The position numbers were made by a program, and so were the translations under genes. The notes below the pieces were generated by a model. The model was not told the origin of the DNA. It saw only the letters and a program-made list of their open reading frames with translations, and did not search any database. Of a DNA stretch of 64,000 nucleotides, positions 46,208 through 58,139 are shown piece after piece (positions within the stretch are counted from its first letter, which is position 1; every line of letters starts with the position of its first letter). The stretch covers positions 90,261,680 through 90,325,679 of the forward strand of contig CM043962.1 of assembly GCA_014529385.2 (NCBI GenBank), given 5' to 3'. The stretch comes from Adiantum capillus-veneris (taxonomy: Eukaryota > Streptophyta > Polypodiopsida > Polypodiales > Pteridaceae).

Positions 46208-47055
46208 AACTCCCCATTAAAAAGAAAGAGCTGTCCTCAGCTCAGGACATGCTTCAGAGAGTAGACAGACTCAATCTTTGGTCAACTTATGATGGAAGAT
46301 GGTCAGTAACTTTAGGGTATTTAGATTAAAGGATAGGAAATCTAGTATGGACCTTTAATAATACACTTTTCTTCCATTTTTTTGTGTTGACTCAAAAGTA
46401 TGAATCATAAAGAAGACTTAATGACTCGTGGTTACTTTAATTACTGAGTGTGATCTTACTCAACTAGGTATTTTTCCTTTGGTGTGATCAGATTGTGTTT
46501 CTCTTGTGAGGTTTGAAGATCATTTCTTCACTTCGCTCTCTATCTAGTCTCAATATGCTTTGTAAAAATCTTACCATTCTTACCTAGACTTTAACTTTTT
46601 CCGTTTTAAGCATTGACTCATTTCACTATTAATATCATCCAGCTGATACCATGTTCTTGACAGTTAAAGGATTTCATATTGATCTTCTAATTAAATCTTA
46701 CAATATCTCCTCCCGTGTGTATCCAATTTTTATTTCCTCCATCCTTTTTTTTTCTCTTTTGTCTATAGCTTACTATTTCATCTTTCACTTGGTAATCGGA
46801 TATTTCATGTATCATAACAATTAAACTTGTAAAACACCATAGAAAATTTGAATCTCTAAAGAATTGACTGACTAGAGATACTTGAATTCCATAAATATGA
46901 CGATTGATTACATACGCATAAAAATTACATCAAAAGTATCATCTATATCATGAAAAATAATTCTAAGTTGTTCCAAAGAACTAACCAAAATATGATCAAG
47001 GGTTTGGACAAAAAGGGAGATATTGATTTGATTCCAAATGATGAGTTACATGGGC
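46208..47055. other. Element C 3' untranslated region
   Basis: AT-rich, no gene. Next to the LTR the minus strand reads AATGGGGAGTT, a weak polypurine tract. Confidence 0.55.
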
Positions 47056-47643
47056 TCATCCTCCAAAACTTGGAAATTGGATAATTAGACGGTCCCAGTC
47101 CTCCGAGGAATCATCTTCAACAGGGTAGCCCTTCCACTTGATTAGTACTTCTCGAATTGTCCTGTGCCGCAGTTGCTTCTCTTTAGTTTTCGGAACTTGT
47201 TCTGGTTCCATTTGAAATTCTTCATGATTGACGAGAACGGTGTCATCATGATTCAAAACATGTAGAGGGTCAGCAACATATTTCTTAAGGAGGCTGACAT
47301 GAAAAACATTATGAATGCGCATGTGAGGCGGTAAGGCTAACTTGTAGGCTTGTTCTCCTATCTTTCTAAGAACTCCAAAAGACCCACAATATTTGAATGC
47401 AAGCTTACGGAATTTCCCTAGCTTTAAGGAACTGCGTTTGGGTTTGACTCTGAGGAAAACTTGTTCGCCTTCCCTAAAGCTTCTAGCGGAGAGGTGAAGA
47501 TCAGCATAGCTCTTCTGCCTATCACTAGCCCTCTTCAAGTTGTCTCTAATGACTAGAAGTTGATGATCCATCTCTTCCAGGGTAGACTTAGCGGCAGGAA
47601 CATGAAGAGTTGGGTCAGCTAATCGAAGATGGACTAAACATTC
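47056..47643 (-). pseudogene. Element C integrase C-terminus and chromodomain
   Basis: A 171-codon open stretch: SDRQKSYADLHLSARSFREG, EQVFLRVKPKRSSLKLGKFR, KLAFKYCGSFGVLRKIGEQA, YKLALPPHMRIHNVFHVSLL, then VLIKWKGYPVEDDSSEDWDR. V-L-I-K-W-K-G-x-x-x-x-x-x-S-W/D-x-x-W is the chromodomain pattern, which targets integration to modified histones. The C-terminal end has Asp where an aromatic cage Trp is often found, and the domain ends LIIQFPSF. Confidence 0.9.
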
Positions 47644-48372
47644 CTAACCATACAAGGCTTTAAAGGGTGACATTCCGAGGCTGCGATGGTGAGAAGAGTT
47701 ATAAGCAAACTCAACTAGGGGAAGAAACTTAATCCATTGCTGAGGTTGTTCGTTGCAATATGCTCGAAGCATATCTTCAATGATTTGATTCACTCGCTCA
47801 GTTTGACCATCAGTTTTCGGATGATATGCTGAGCTGAGATTCAATTGGGTACCCAGAGATTGAAACATGGCTTGCCAAAACTTAGAAGTAAATTTGGCAT
47901 CCCGATCACTGATGATTCTTACAGGGATTCCATGTAATCTTACTACCTCTTTGACAAATACTTGGGCTATGTCGATGGTGGTGGTTGTCTGCTTGACTGG
48001 AATTAGATGAGCCACCTTAGTGATCTTATCTACTACGACAAAAATAGAATCATAGTTTCCAGTTGTCTTTGGAAGACCAGTGACAAAGTCCATACTCAGA
48101 CATTCCCACTTTATCTGAGGAATATCTAGGGGCTGAAGCTTACCAGGTAGCTTGACGTGTTCTGCTTTGGTCTTCTAGCAATTAAGGCATTTGCGAACAT
48201 AATCCAGGATGTCCTTCTTCATCTTAGGCCAGTAAAAATTCCTTTGGAGGCTGGCAAACATTTTATGGTAAGCAAGGATGAGCTGCCAATGGGTTATCGT
48301 GGGATTCCTTTGAAATTTGGGTGCGCAAACTGGTGGGAATGCACATTCGTTGTTTGAAGTAAAGAAGACCAT
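47644..48372 (-). pseudogene. Element C integrase zinc module and core
   Basis: From 48372: LILAYHKMFASLQRNFYWPK, MKKDILDYVRKCLNC (zinc module), a stop, then MDFVTGLPKTTGNYDSIFVV (first Asp), IPVRIISDRDAKFTSKFWQA (second Asp), AYHPKTDGQTERVNQIIEDM (Glu) and FAYNSSHHRSLGMSPFKALY. The D-D-E triad is present. Confidence 0.93.
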
Positions 48373-48499
48373 CTGCTAGGGTATAGTCAGCAAAATGCTC
48401 CCTCAGGTTTTGAGCTTGAATATCTTGCAGAAGAGGTCTAAAATAGGGGTCTACTTGAATTTCTTGTTGAACTTCCTCGGGTATAGAAGAGCTAAGGAG

Positions 48500-48895
48500 T
48501 GAAATATTCAGGGTTGATACTCTTCTGCTTAAGGCATCGACAACTTTATTTTCTTTGCCAGGTCAAAACTTGATTTCGAAATTGAATTCTTGAAGAAATT
48601 CAACCCATCTTCGCTACCTCATGTTGAGTTCAGACTATGTGAAGATCCATTTGAGACTCTTGTGATTAGTGACCACCTCAAAGACCTAGCTTAGAAGGTA
48701 GTGTCGCCACTTCCTCAAAAGCATGCACCACAGCTAGAAGTTCCAGATCATGAGTGGGGTAATTCCGCTCATGTACACAAAGCTGACGGGGTTCATAGGC
48801 GACAAGGTGACCTTCTTGCCGTAAAATTCCTCCAACTCCTTCGCCACAAGCGTCCACAATCACTTCAAAAGCTTTCTCAAAATCAAGGAGTTTGA
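48500..48895 (-). pseudogene. Element C RNase H
   Basis: [20 protein letters not shown] carries the first Asp and [20 protein letters not shown] the Glu/Asp region. Beyond 48678 a frameshift or stop breaks the C-terminal half. Confidence 0.85.
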
Positions 48896-49768
48896 GGACA
48901 GGATCGTTGGCCAAGAGGTCTTTGAGTTTATTGAAGGCAGCATCTCTCTTATCTGTGCAAGTAAAGGGTTCATCTAGCTTGGTAAGTTCAGTGAGAGGTC
49001 TTGAGATAAGGGCATATTCTTGGATAAAAATTTTGCACCACCGTGTAAGACCAAGAAATCCTCTGACTTCCGTAACGTTTTTGGGAATAGGCCATTTGAC
49101 CACTGCTTCCACCTTAGCTGGATCTGGGGATATGCCATCCCTAGATACAATGAAGCCAAGATAGGCTACTTTTTCCATAAAGAATGAGCATTTACTACGC
49201 TTGGCATAGAGTTTAGCTTCTCTCAAGATCTCCAGGACTTGACGTAGATGTTGTTCATGCTCTTCTCTGGTTTTGGATTAGAACAAAATATCATCAAAGA
49301 AGACAAGAACAAAATCGTCTAATCCTTTTCGAAAGAGATCCGTCATGAGTCGATTGAAGGTAGCAGGGGCATTAGTTAAGCCAAAAGGCACTATGAATTC
49401 ATTATGCCCAAACCTGGTGTTGAAGGCGGTCTTCGAGATGTCTTCTTATTGAATTCGCACTTGATAGTAGCTCGACCTGAGATCTATCTTTGAAAAATAT
49501 TTAGCTCCTCCGAGGCGATCAAAAAGTTCTTCTATTCGTGGTGGGGGTACTTATTTTTGATGGTGCACTGATTTAATCCTCTGTAATCTATAGAGTGTCT
49601 AAAGGTTCCATTCTTCTTCTTTTGAAATAAGATTGGGGCACCCCAGGGAGAAGCACTTGGCCTGATAAATCCGTGTTCAAGGAGTTGAGTCAGTTGATCC
49701 TTCAGCTCTAAAGCTTCCAAAAGAGACATCTTGTAGGGTGACTTGGCAATGGGTTGGGGTCCGGGAAC
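48896..49768 (-). pseudogene. Element C reverse transcriptase
   Basis: From 49729: [54 protein letters not shown]. Then, in other frames, the catalytic VFFDDILF followed by a nonsense codon where Tyr is expected (about 49277), and [39 protein letters not shown]. At least one frameshift and two stops. Confidence 0.9.
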
Positions 49769-50707
49769 TTAGGTAATATCATGTACTAGCCCTCTGGTTG
49801 GGGGAAGTTCGGTTAGCTCCTCAGGAAAGACGTCTTGGTATTCACTCAACCATTCTGGTTCTTGATTTTCTCGCTCTTCCTCAGGTTTTTTTAGCTTCAG
49901 GACGTAGAGAGGCAATCCTTTCCGTAACCCTTTCATTAACTGCTTGGACTTAACTACCCTTAGTGGGGCTTTTCCTCTTCTCCCGTGGATTTGTACCCGT
50001 TCTTTACTAGATGAAAGGAAGGATACCGTTCCTTGGCTACAATGGATATTAGCCTTATTCGGACTTAACCAATCCATTCCCAAGATTCCCTAGAATTTCC
50101 CCATCTTAAGGACTCTAAGCTTCTGGCTAGTGGAATGACCTTCTGATTGCAAAGGGAGTTCTACAATCTGCTCTTCGCAAGATAAGGTTGCCCCGCTAGA
50201 TAATGAGACTATTAGATTCTTACCTGTAGGTTGAGGTTCTAAATGTAGACGCCTGATAGTGGCAGGGGAGATGAATGAATGCGAACTACCAGAGTCAATT
50301 AAAAAAACTAAGGGTTTACCCTGGTAATCCCCTTGTGCTTCTAGTATAGAAAATTGCTTATTCTTACCACTTGGGTCTAGGGCTGCATAGATCTGTGCTT
50401 GCTCCTCCACCTCATCCATGATAGTCACATGGTTGGTTGTAACCCTTGTGGGAGGTGGGTTGGGACAGTGAATAAGTGGCCCAGGGTTCCTAGGGTTCCT
50501 TGCTTTATTTCTGTTGGCAACTGGTTGCCTTTGAGGTATGTGGTTTTGGTAATGAGGGCCGGGATTTCTACTTCTTCGGGGACAATCTGTCTTCTTGTGT
50601 CCCCATTCATGGCACTCAAGACATTGAATTTGTCTTCCGCCCTGAGTCACAGGAAGGGCGTTTACTCGAACAGGTTGAACGGTAGGTTGATTTCTAGATT
50701 GGTTCAT
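49769..50707 (-). pseudogene. Element C gag zinc knuckle and retropepsin
   Basis: From 50707: IQCLECHEWGHKKTDCPRR (complete C-x2-C-x4-H-x4-C), later LVFLIDSGSSHSFISPATIR (D-S-G-S active site) and, after a break at 50090, MGMDWLSPNKANIHCSQGTV, the usual protease C-terminal G-M-D-W-L. The linker SEYQDVFPEELTELPPTRG leads into RT. Confidence 0.9.
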
Positions 50708-50859
50708 ATTCTGGAACTTTGGTAGCCTGTAAGACGGTTCAAAATGATGGGATAGATCTCACTTTCTCTCTCCTTGCTGATTATTGCTTTTGAGGAGGCT
50801 GCTTAGTTTGGGCTTAGCCCGTATTAGTGCATCTGCTAGATTTGCAGGGCGTAGAGCCT

Positions 50860-51431
50860 CTACTTCATCTGCGAGCTTGCCTTCCAAACCCAAGATGAAG
50901 CAGTCGAGTTTCTGCTCTTCGTCTCGCTGATCAGAGGGGCATATCTAGAGAGTCCGACAAAGTCTTCATAATAGATGTCAATAGCTCTTCTTCTCCGAGT
51001 ACAGGCTAAAAAATCATTCATATTTGTGGTTGAGTAATTCAAGGGCCAATATCGCTCCTTCAGGTGGCGCTGCAATTCTTCCCAACTCTGGGTACCTTCT
51101 GCCACGCCTCTTGACTGGCAGTTTAACTTCCACCATAACTTTGTTGATCCTGTTAACTTGGCTCTACCCATGATGCTCTGGGCGAGATGATTATACTTAG
51201 CCAGATCAAAATAGTCCTCCATGGAGATGATCCATCTTCTAGCCCTTTTTCGACGTTTGGGCCTTCTCCTGAAAAAGCTCCAGGTTGGACCGACTTGAGT
51301 AGTGACTTTAGGTCTTTGTCTCTCCCAAATTCTTCTTTTGGAATAGCCTCCATTTCCGCTACAGGAAAAGCTTGATCTGCAGAGGGAGGGGGAGTTCCTC
51401 TTCCTCTGGGAGCAGCTCTTCTAGGAGGCAT
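50860..51431 (-). pseudogene. Element C gag N-terminus
   Basis: Starts MPPRRAAPRGRGTPPPSADQ at 51431, with LKSVQPGAFSGEGPNVEKGL. A frameshift near 51220 follows, then MEDYFDLAKYNHLAQSIMGR, AKLTGSTKLWWKLN, WEELQRHLKERYWPLNYSTT and FVGLSRYAPLISE. Typical chromovirus gag. Confidence 0.88.
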
Positions 51432-51717
51432 GATTTAATTCTGTGAGCAACATTATATCTCATGCTTAGCGCCGGTTCATAATATTTAATTATTCAACGT
51501 TCACAACTTTGCCATTCTAATCCTTCCATATTAGACTATTGACTTGTGGTATTCAAGGAAATCGCTATCAGACAGAGACTTTCAAATTTAAAAAAAAAAA
51601 AAAATCTCACTTAGGATCACACCAGAGACAGTAGACAGTATGATTCAAAAGATAATCTCTCTTTGATTCATAGAATAAATATTGGGTTACAAAAATCCAA
51701 GAAGTGGATATTCCGTG

Positions 51718-52206
51718 CTACTCTGTCTTGTCATAATCTAGGTAGTTAAATAGAACCTTATGATCCTTCCTTGAAATATGGGGCTGCTTACAAATTGCTT
51801 CCCCGATTTCCTTCCAGGGGGTATGCAGAAAAGGTCCCTTTAATTTTAGTGGCTGTGGGTAGATACAAATCTTTTCATGAGGTAAACAGGAGAGGACGAG
51901 TAGAAGTTTGCTCTCAAAGTTTGTTGCAAAACTCTTGAGAATGCAGTATCTCTTGGGTCCTAGTTCTAGCTTTTCTTTGATCATGGCTAGACATAAGTTA
52001 TCTAGAAGGTACTTATGGCCAAACATCAATACTCGGGTTACTTCATTTGATGTGGTAGTCTTCCATTCCTGAGTGGGATCTTCAATTGTTTTTGGGAAAA
52101 AGAGTTCTCGAAAATGTTCCAGCATAGCAAGCCTTTGCTCTAGTGTAGCAGACTCCATCCTCTCACAAAAAATCCGCTGAATTTCCTCTGGCAGATCCCA
52201 AGCCAT
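51718..52206 (-). CDS. Leader ORF of element C, unknown function
   Basis: An uninterrupted 162-codon ORF lies between the PBS (52352-52364) and the gag start (51431) on the coding strand. Key segments: MAWDLPEEIQRIFCERMESA, TLEQRLAMLEHFRELFFP, VLMFGHKYLLDNLCLAMIKE and LLVLSCLPHEKICIYPQP. The composition looks like a globular helical protein. No family recognised. It is notable because gag and pol of the same element are broken while this frame is open. It begins about 150 bp after the PBS, so it would be the first ORF on the genomic RNA. Chance openness or an unrecognised captured domain remain possible. Confidence 0.5.
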   Translation of the reverse strand: MAWDLPEEIQRIFCERMESATLEQRLAMLEHFRELFFPKTIEDPTQEWKTTTSNEVTRVLMFGHKYLLDNLCLAMIKEKLELGPKRYCILKSFATNFESKLLLVLSCLPHEKICIYPQPLKLKGPFLHTPWKEIGEAICKQPHISRKDHKVLFNYLDYDKTE

Positions 52207-52351
52207 CTGAAAATTTTTGAATAATTATTCGAAACTCAAGACTTCATTTTGTAATATAATTGAAATTTGGATGCTAGACTGAGTTGTTTTTCTCTCATGC
52301 ATTAATCTTAAATCCAAAATTCTAAATTCCAATGTCCAAGATTCAAAATTA

Positions 52352-52364
52352 GGCTCTGATACCA
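52352..52364 (-). other. Element C primer binding site (tRNA-Met)
   Basis: Minus strand reads TGGTATCAGAGCC, the standard initiator tRNA-Met PBS, two bases inside the LTR. Confidence 0.95.
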
Positions 52365-52366
52365 CT

Positions 52367-55300
52367 TGTGAGGGCCATACCCAGACTCGACCGTGCTCAC
52401 CTCCCTCAGTCCTCCAGACCGTTCCAGGGAATGACATATCTATCTGCAGGTATCCCTCCCACTTGGGACTGACACCTAGATAAGACTCCGGCCTATCTCG
52501 AATGCCAACCCAATGTGAGGGCCATACCCAGAATTGACCCTACTCACCTCCCTCAGTCCTCCAGACCTTTGAGGGAATGACGTAGATCTATCTGCAGGTA
52601 TCCCTCCCACTTGGGACCGGCACTCAGACAGGACTCCGGCCTATCTCGATTGCCAACCCAAGGGGGTACATCCCTTCATTCAATGACTCTATCCGTTTCT
52701 CATAATCAATTTGTCCTTGACAACTTTCCGCACCCAGAATCGTGGTCCTTAGTCTTGATTCTCTTGATCTTTAACTTGAGGATCTGCTCGTACTTTCTTG
52801 TTCTCCCTTGGTTCATGGCGATAACCCCTTTTTCTTGACAAGCAGGCGCGGGAGTTATCACTTTTCCCTAAGAAGAGGGATCTTGCAATCCTACCTGGTC
52901 TCGCTCGTCCCCAATTACCCATTTTTATCCCACGTAGTCCTAGCGTTTAACATAAAAGTTTTAAATCCAAAACCGGCCAACGAACCATTTCATGAAAATC
53001 CCTTCCCGAGGTAGTACTTAACTACTACAAAATCAGGAAGACAGTAGTCTATCAGACATCATCAAACAACAAGCAGCATGCAATCTGTTGCATACCCTCA
53101 ATCAGGGAAATTCATCTGGTTGTTCCCACTAGATCCTTATTTAGAAACTTTTAATTCATTCCCTTTACTTTATCTGCTATAATTAGCTTGTAACTAGTTT
53201 CCTAACTAATCATGCAACACATTTAGTTTCAACCAATTCATCTTCCCTCCCCATTAAGGCCAAGATAATCGGTTACAAGCCATCAAAATGGCATCACCTT
53301 CACAAAATTTCCCAGAATAAAGTGTTTGGGAAAGGCTTATCAATTAATTTAATCATTCCTTCCAGTTCCTTTTTAAGCAACACGTGGAACAAATTTCCTT
53401 AATTAAATTCACATCATCCTCCTAGAGTATAACCTTCTCATTCAACTATTGGCATCAGGCCATACCCTGATTATGGCCGATTTCCAATAAGATATCGCGG
53501 GTACTTCACCTGGCTGGGCAAAAATAAAACCAACCCATTCATCCCTTATCCCTCGGGCATGAATGACCTAGGTATAACAACTTTCCGGTTACACTACCCT
53601 AGCCGAAAAGGGCCAATCTTCGACAAGTTTCCCAAGAGAATCCTTTCAATGGGCCGGCCTTTCAATCAAATTGACCCCAAAAAGATCCATCTTGGTTCCC
53701 GGTCATTTCCAGGCAATCTTCAAAACTCCTAGTTAAATCTATGTTTTGCAATGGGCTATCCCTATCACCTCTCGAGATTCCTTTTTAACTCCTAGTTGGT
53801 AATTTTCAGGTTCATTCATTTATCAACCTTAATTCCTACTTTCATTAATTATCTACCGGCTAAGTTTATTTAGAAAATACAAGCGAGTTTTTGCCAAAGG
53901 CATGTGATGGTTAATGTCTCTTCGAAAATGCAAACTTTTTAAGTTCAATCCCCGTTTTGTCGATTCCCAGGTTTTTACAATCCTTTGCCATCCATATGGC
54001 ATCTCCATGGAAGCTTGTAGAGTTTTCGGTTCAAACAACACGGAGATCAATTCCGCAAAGTTATCCCCTATCTCCCCCATCCCGTATTTGAAAACAAACT
54101 TGAAAGTGAAAACTTTAGAAATACTCCTTAATACCAAAAATTGAACTACTTCTATCAATCTTAGAAAACTACCCTTTCTTATGGTACCTAGCTTTCCATT
54201 TTTTAAGGAAGCTAGAAGGTCATTCTATAATTTATGAGTTTTCGAGCTCTCCATTAAAGCTTAAACCTAAAATACAAGGTAGTCACTAAAGTTTACATCT
54301 AAGTGCAAAGTTACCATTAAAGCTTAGCTTATGAGAGCAAATCTACCTTTCAAGCTTAACTTTATGATGTGTAGATACTCTTATCACTTAACCCTAATTG
54401 CAAGGTTTCCATTAAAGCTTAAAACCTAAAAATGCAAGGTAATCACTAAAACTTACATGTAAGTGCAAAGTTACCATTAAAGCTTAGTTTACGAGTGCAA
54501 ATGTACCTTTGAAGCTTAACTTTATGATGCGTAGATACTCTTATCACTTAACCCTAATTGCAAGGTTTCCATTAAATCTTAAAACCTAAAAATGCAAGGT
54601 AATCACTAAAGCTTACATCTAAGTGCAAAGTTACCATTAAAGCTTAGCTTAAGAGAGCAAATATACCTTTGAAGCTTAACTTTATGATGCGTAGATACTC
54701 TTATCACTTAACCCTAATTGCAAGATTTCCATTACAGCTTAAAACCTAAAAGTGCAAGGTAATCACTAAAGCTTACATCTAAGTGCAAAGTTACCATTAA
54801 AGCTTAGCTTATGAGTGCAAATCTACCTTTGAAGCTTAAATTTATGATGCATATATACCATTAATACTTAACCCTAATTCCAAAGTTACCATTAAAGCTT
54901 AAACCTAAAATGATGCACATAAACCTTCCTAGTATTAGAACACATGGATTAATTAATCCTACTAGAAATGAAGATTACCTCCTCCAAACATGAGGGGAGT
55001 GGGGTTGAAGTCCTTCTTGAAGAGATGTGAGGCTCAAGGAGGAAGGAAAGGGATTTAGGATGAAGAGGAAGGAGAGAGGAGCTTCTTCAAAAAACCCTCA
55101 AGGGTTTGGTCTTCATGAGAGGGAGAGAGCGAGAGCAAGGTTTAATGGAAACCTTGATTTACTTAAGCATAGTCTTCAGCATGGCAAGTATGCAAGTAGC
55201 TTAGCAATATATGTGTTTGAAATACAAAGGAGAGGGGGTGTTTATATAGGAAATGGTGGTTGGAATTCTCTTCTTAATTCCTATTGGACCCCAATTCTCT

Positions 55301-55714
55301 TCTCAATTCCTATTGGACCCCAAATTCTCTTCTCAAATGCTATTGGTCCCCAAATTCTCTTCTCAAATGCTATTGGACCCCAATTCTCTTCTTAGTTCCT
55401 ATTGGACCCCCCAATTTTCTTCTTAGTTCTTATCCCTTAACTTTATCTTTCAATTAAGTTAGTCCCTTTTTCTCCTAGTTCTTGATCTAGATCAGTTCCC
55501 ACGTGGCTTTTGATGAAGAAGTATAAAAATAATCTTAATCTTAAGGGAAAAATATAGGGATGACGTAATTTCTTATCTGAAATATCCTTGTCTTTTCATT
55601 TTGGAGTAAAGTCTCGTTGTCCGTATAACTTATTTGTCGGTCTTACTTTTTCTAAATTATTTTCTAGGCCGAAAAATTTCTAAATGGCTCTAGGGTTTAG
55701 GGAGGGATCTTACA
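52367..55714 (-). repeat. Element C 5' LTR (3348 bp)
   Basis: Plus strand runs from TGTGAGGGCC to GGGATCTTACA. Collinear with 42760-46207, including the duplicated end (units from 52367 and 52514), the 158 bp array (54247-54895), five CCAAT repeats (ATTGG at 55283, 55312, 55342, 55372, 55401) and the TATA box at 55240-55249 on the minus strand. Confidence 0.93.
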
Positions 55715-57243
55715 ACACAGGTTGAGGTCTTTCCATACCGATTGGTGGTCTTTGAGCTTGGGCCATATTAGGCTGATATATGTACATGGTTGTCCTTGTG
55801 GCCTCATAGGCACGTACTGAACATTCCCATCATACTTTGGTCAAAAGTAGCACTCGTGGGTCGCATGGTTGGTCCATTTACCCTCAATTTCACACCATTT
55901 TTGTGATCTAGTTGGTTTTCCCTATTGAGGTATCCCTTGTCCTAGTCCCCTCATAGGTGCTTTTTGCATGTTGTTTATCCTTTTGAGCATACCTTCTATG
56001 GCTGAAAGTGGTGTTGTAGCAGCCGTTCCCACTTGTGCTGGTTTAGTGGATGCTATTTTCTCGCGTTAGTTATCCTTAGGGACATCGTCTTCGTTAAAAA
56101 TATCACAATTGTCTCCTAAGTCAATAGCATCTGACACACACTCTTCTAGGGTTGTATGCTTTTTACTATAGAGTATATCATGAAGTTCTTTGTTTAGCAA
56201 TCCCTCTAGAAACAAATATTCGAGTCATTCTTCTACAGGTATCTTTAGTCGTGGGCATCTGGCAATGTATTTTTTATTCAATTTGCACAATCCCTAACAG
56301 ACTCACCATGTTTCTGTTTGAAGTTGTAGATTTGAGCCACCGTATTATGTTTGATCCCCGTTTTGGAAGAAGCAGCTACAAATCCTTGAGCTAATGTGTT
56401 CAAGTCCATGATTGACCTTGGTGGAATGTTTTGGAACCATGTCAATGCTTTTCCCTCTAATGTCATTCCAAACCCTTCGAATTGAGTATGGAAATTGAAT
56501 ATACGTTATGCTCTTAGCACTTGCTTAAAGCTTACTAAGTGGTCGTATGGATCCCCTGATCCACTATATTTTCTGACCCATTTTTGAAAGTCAGCTGGTA
56601 TGATATGTGTGTTTGGTTCAACTCCCGGTCTCCTAGCAATTGGTCCTCTTCCGAGTCCTTCAAACCAACCTGTTGGAAATAGTGACTCATGTAGCCTTGG
56701 ACTAGCCTTAGTGTCACCAGGTTTTCTACGTGATGAGGTGGTTTCTGGTTTCTTAACATTACTCTCAGATGATCTCTTATGGTGTTCATCTCTTGGAATT
56801 GTTTCTGGTCCTTGTCCCAATATCCAATCCCTTATGGAATACCCTTGGTATTTGGTTTGTTCTACCTCCTTAGGAGTCATCATAACAAAGTTGTTGTTAT
56901 GACAATCCCTAAACATGTAGGTTGGTAGGTCTGCTAATCTCTTATCTTTGATCTTGAAGATATAGATGATCTTCATGGCCGTTAGTTGTCCTAATTTGGC
57001 ATGTGAAGTCCACAGAAGATCTTTTACGTTTCTATCCTCCCAACAATAGACTTTGATCCTAGGATTATCGGTACTAAGCCATTTCAAAGGCTTCAAATCT
57101 ACTTGACCATATCCCTCAAATTCTAAATTTGGTGGTCCTTCTTTTGCTGACATATTTGGGATTATGGTGTTTACCTCTAACCACCATTTGTCTATCACGT
57201 CAGGGTTTTGGACTTGTACATATTGAGTTCCGTTTCTTCCCAA
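55715..57243 (-). pseudogene. Element D gag, N-terminal and central part
   Basis: A 245-codon stretch from 57243 opens with QYVQVQNPDVIDKWWLEV and ends with DFQKWVRKYSGSGDPYDHLV and SFKQVLRA. After a break, MTLEGKALTWFQNIPPRSIM, DLNTLAQGFVAASSKTGIK and NFKQKHGESVRDC follow. W-V-x-x-Y-x-G-x-x-D-P-x-x-H-L...F and A-x-x-W-F-x-x-L/I-P are plant Retrotrans_gag features. The frame then degenerates until it meets the element C border, where it continues at 42759. The long N-terminal extension before the gag core is unassigned. Confidence 0.85.
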
Positions 57244-58085
57244 TTTACAATCAAGATTTCGAAAGTCGATACAAACTTTAGTTTTTACCTAGTTTTTTGC
57301 TAGTTTGGTGATCCAAATCTTTTGTGCCTTTACAAAAATTGTTTGTACACATGCAATGAGTCAATGGTATGAACCTTGGTCAAATCTGAGCTAAAAGTTA
57401 ATAATTGCGATTATTAACTTCAAGCTTGAAATGAACCAATTTTTATAATTTTTCAATGGACATTCTTTTTATGAGCTATTGTAAGCCCATGAATCAAGTC
57501 AAAACTTAATTTGGCCTAAAATGTCAAGAAAAAGTAAATAATCTGAGTTTTGGCCAACTCTTGAAATTTTTATCTCAAAGTGTCCTTGAGCTTACCAACT
57601 AGTTCAGACAACTTTTAAGTTTATTCTCTAGTCGGATTGAGTGGTTTCTTTTCATGCTATTTCTAGCCGTAGACCTGAAATTCTACAACTTCCAATAACA
57701 ACTCACAATGATTCTTTCAGAGACAGCAATGTTCTGAAATCCATCTCGGATCCTACTTACCCTACTCCTAGATTCTTATGCAATGGGGTTGTGGAAAGTG
57801 TCCACAAACACTTGTTTTCTTGTTTTTTATAGTTTTTAGAGCATTGATCTTAAGACTTGTCTCGTCTACCAATCATCCTCAAAATCCTAATCTATTTCTA
57901 CAATCCTACAATCCTAAAGGCACTCAGCAAGTACAATTACTTCCAAGCTACCTCTACACAGCAAAAGATGATAATCTTAGGCTATGCGGTTTCTAAAAGA
58001 AAGTTTTGAACTCTAGGCGATCCTAGAGGAAGTTAAAGGATAACTTCACAAGACGCTCGTATTTTTCCCTAGTTTAGGTCTCTTC
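57244..58085. other. Element D 5' untranslated leader
   Basis: Non-coding sequence between PBS and gag. It holds a 22 bp near-palindrome at 57397-57418 (GTTAATAATT, GC, GATTATTAAC), of the same type as those at 33.4-34.0 kb. Confidence 0.6.
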
Positions 58086-58105
58086 GATCCCCGGCAGCGG
58101 TGCCA
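58086..58105 (-). other. Element D primer binding site (tRNA-Asp type)
   Basis: Minus strand reads TGGCACCGCTGCCGGGGATC, close to the tRNA-Asp PBS used by some plant non-chromovirus gypsy elements, two bases inside the LTR. Confidence 0.8.
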
Positions 58106-58139
58106 AATGTGGGACACATGTCTAACCTCACCATCCTAT

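Larger units (their letters stand above)
42760..55714 (-). mobile_element. Ty3-gypsy chromovirus C (Tekay/Del-like), complete with both LTRs
   Basis: About 12.95 kb. LTRs 42760-46207 and 52367-55714 flank gag, protease, RT, RNase H, integrase and chromodomain on the minus strand. A perfect 5 bp target duplication (ACACA) and a clear tRNA-Met PBS define the borders. The integrase C-terminus plus chromodomain marks a chromovirus; long LTRs and the PBS fit the Tekay/Del group, which I infer rather than prove. Stops in pol make it non-autonomous now. Confidence 0.93.

Noticed and set aside
56506-57243. Host gene encoding a 245-residue protein
   Set aside because: Its C-terminal part has gag signatures and it lies directly behind a PBS and LTR.
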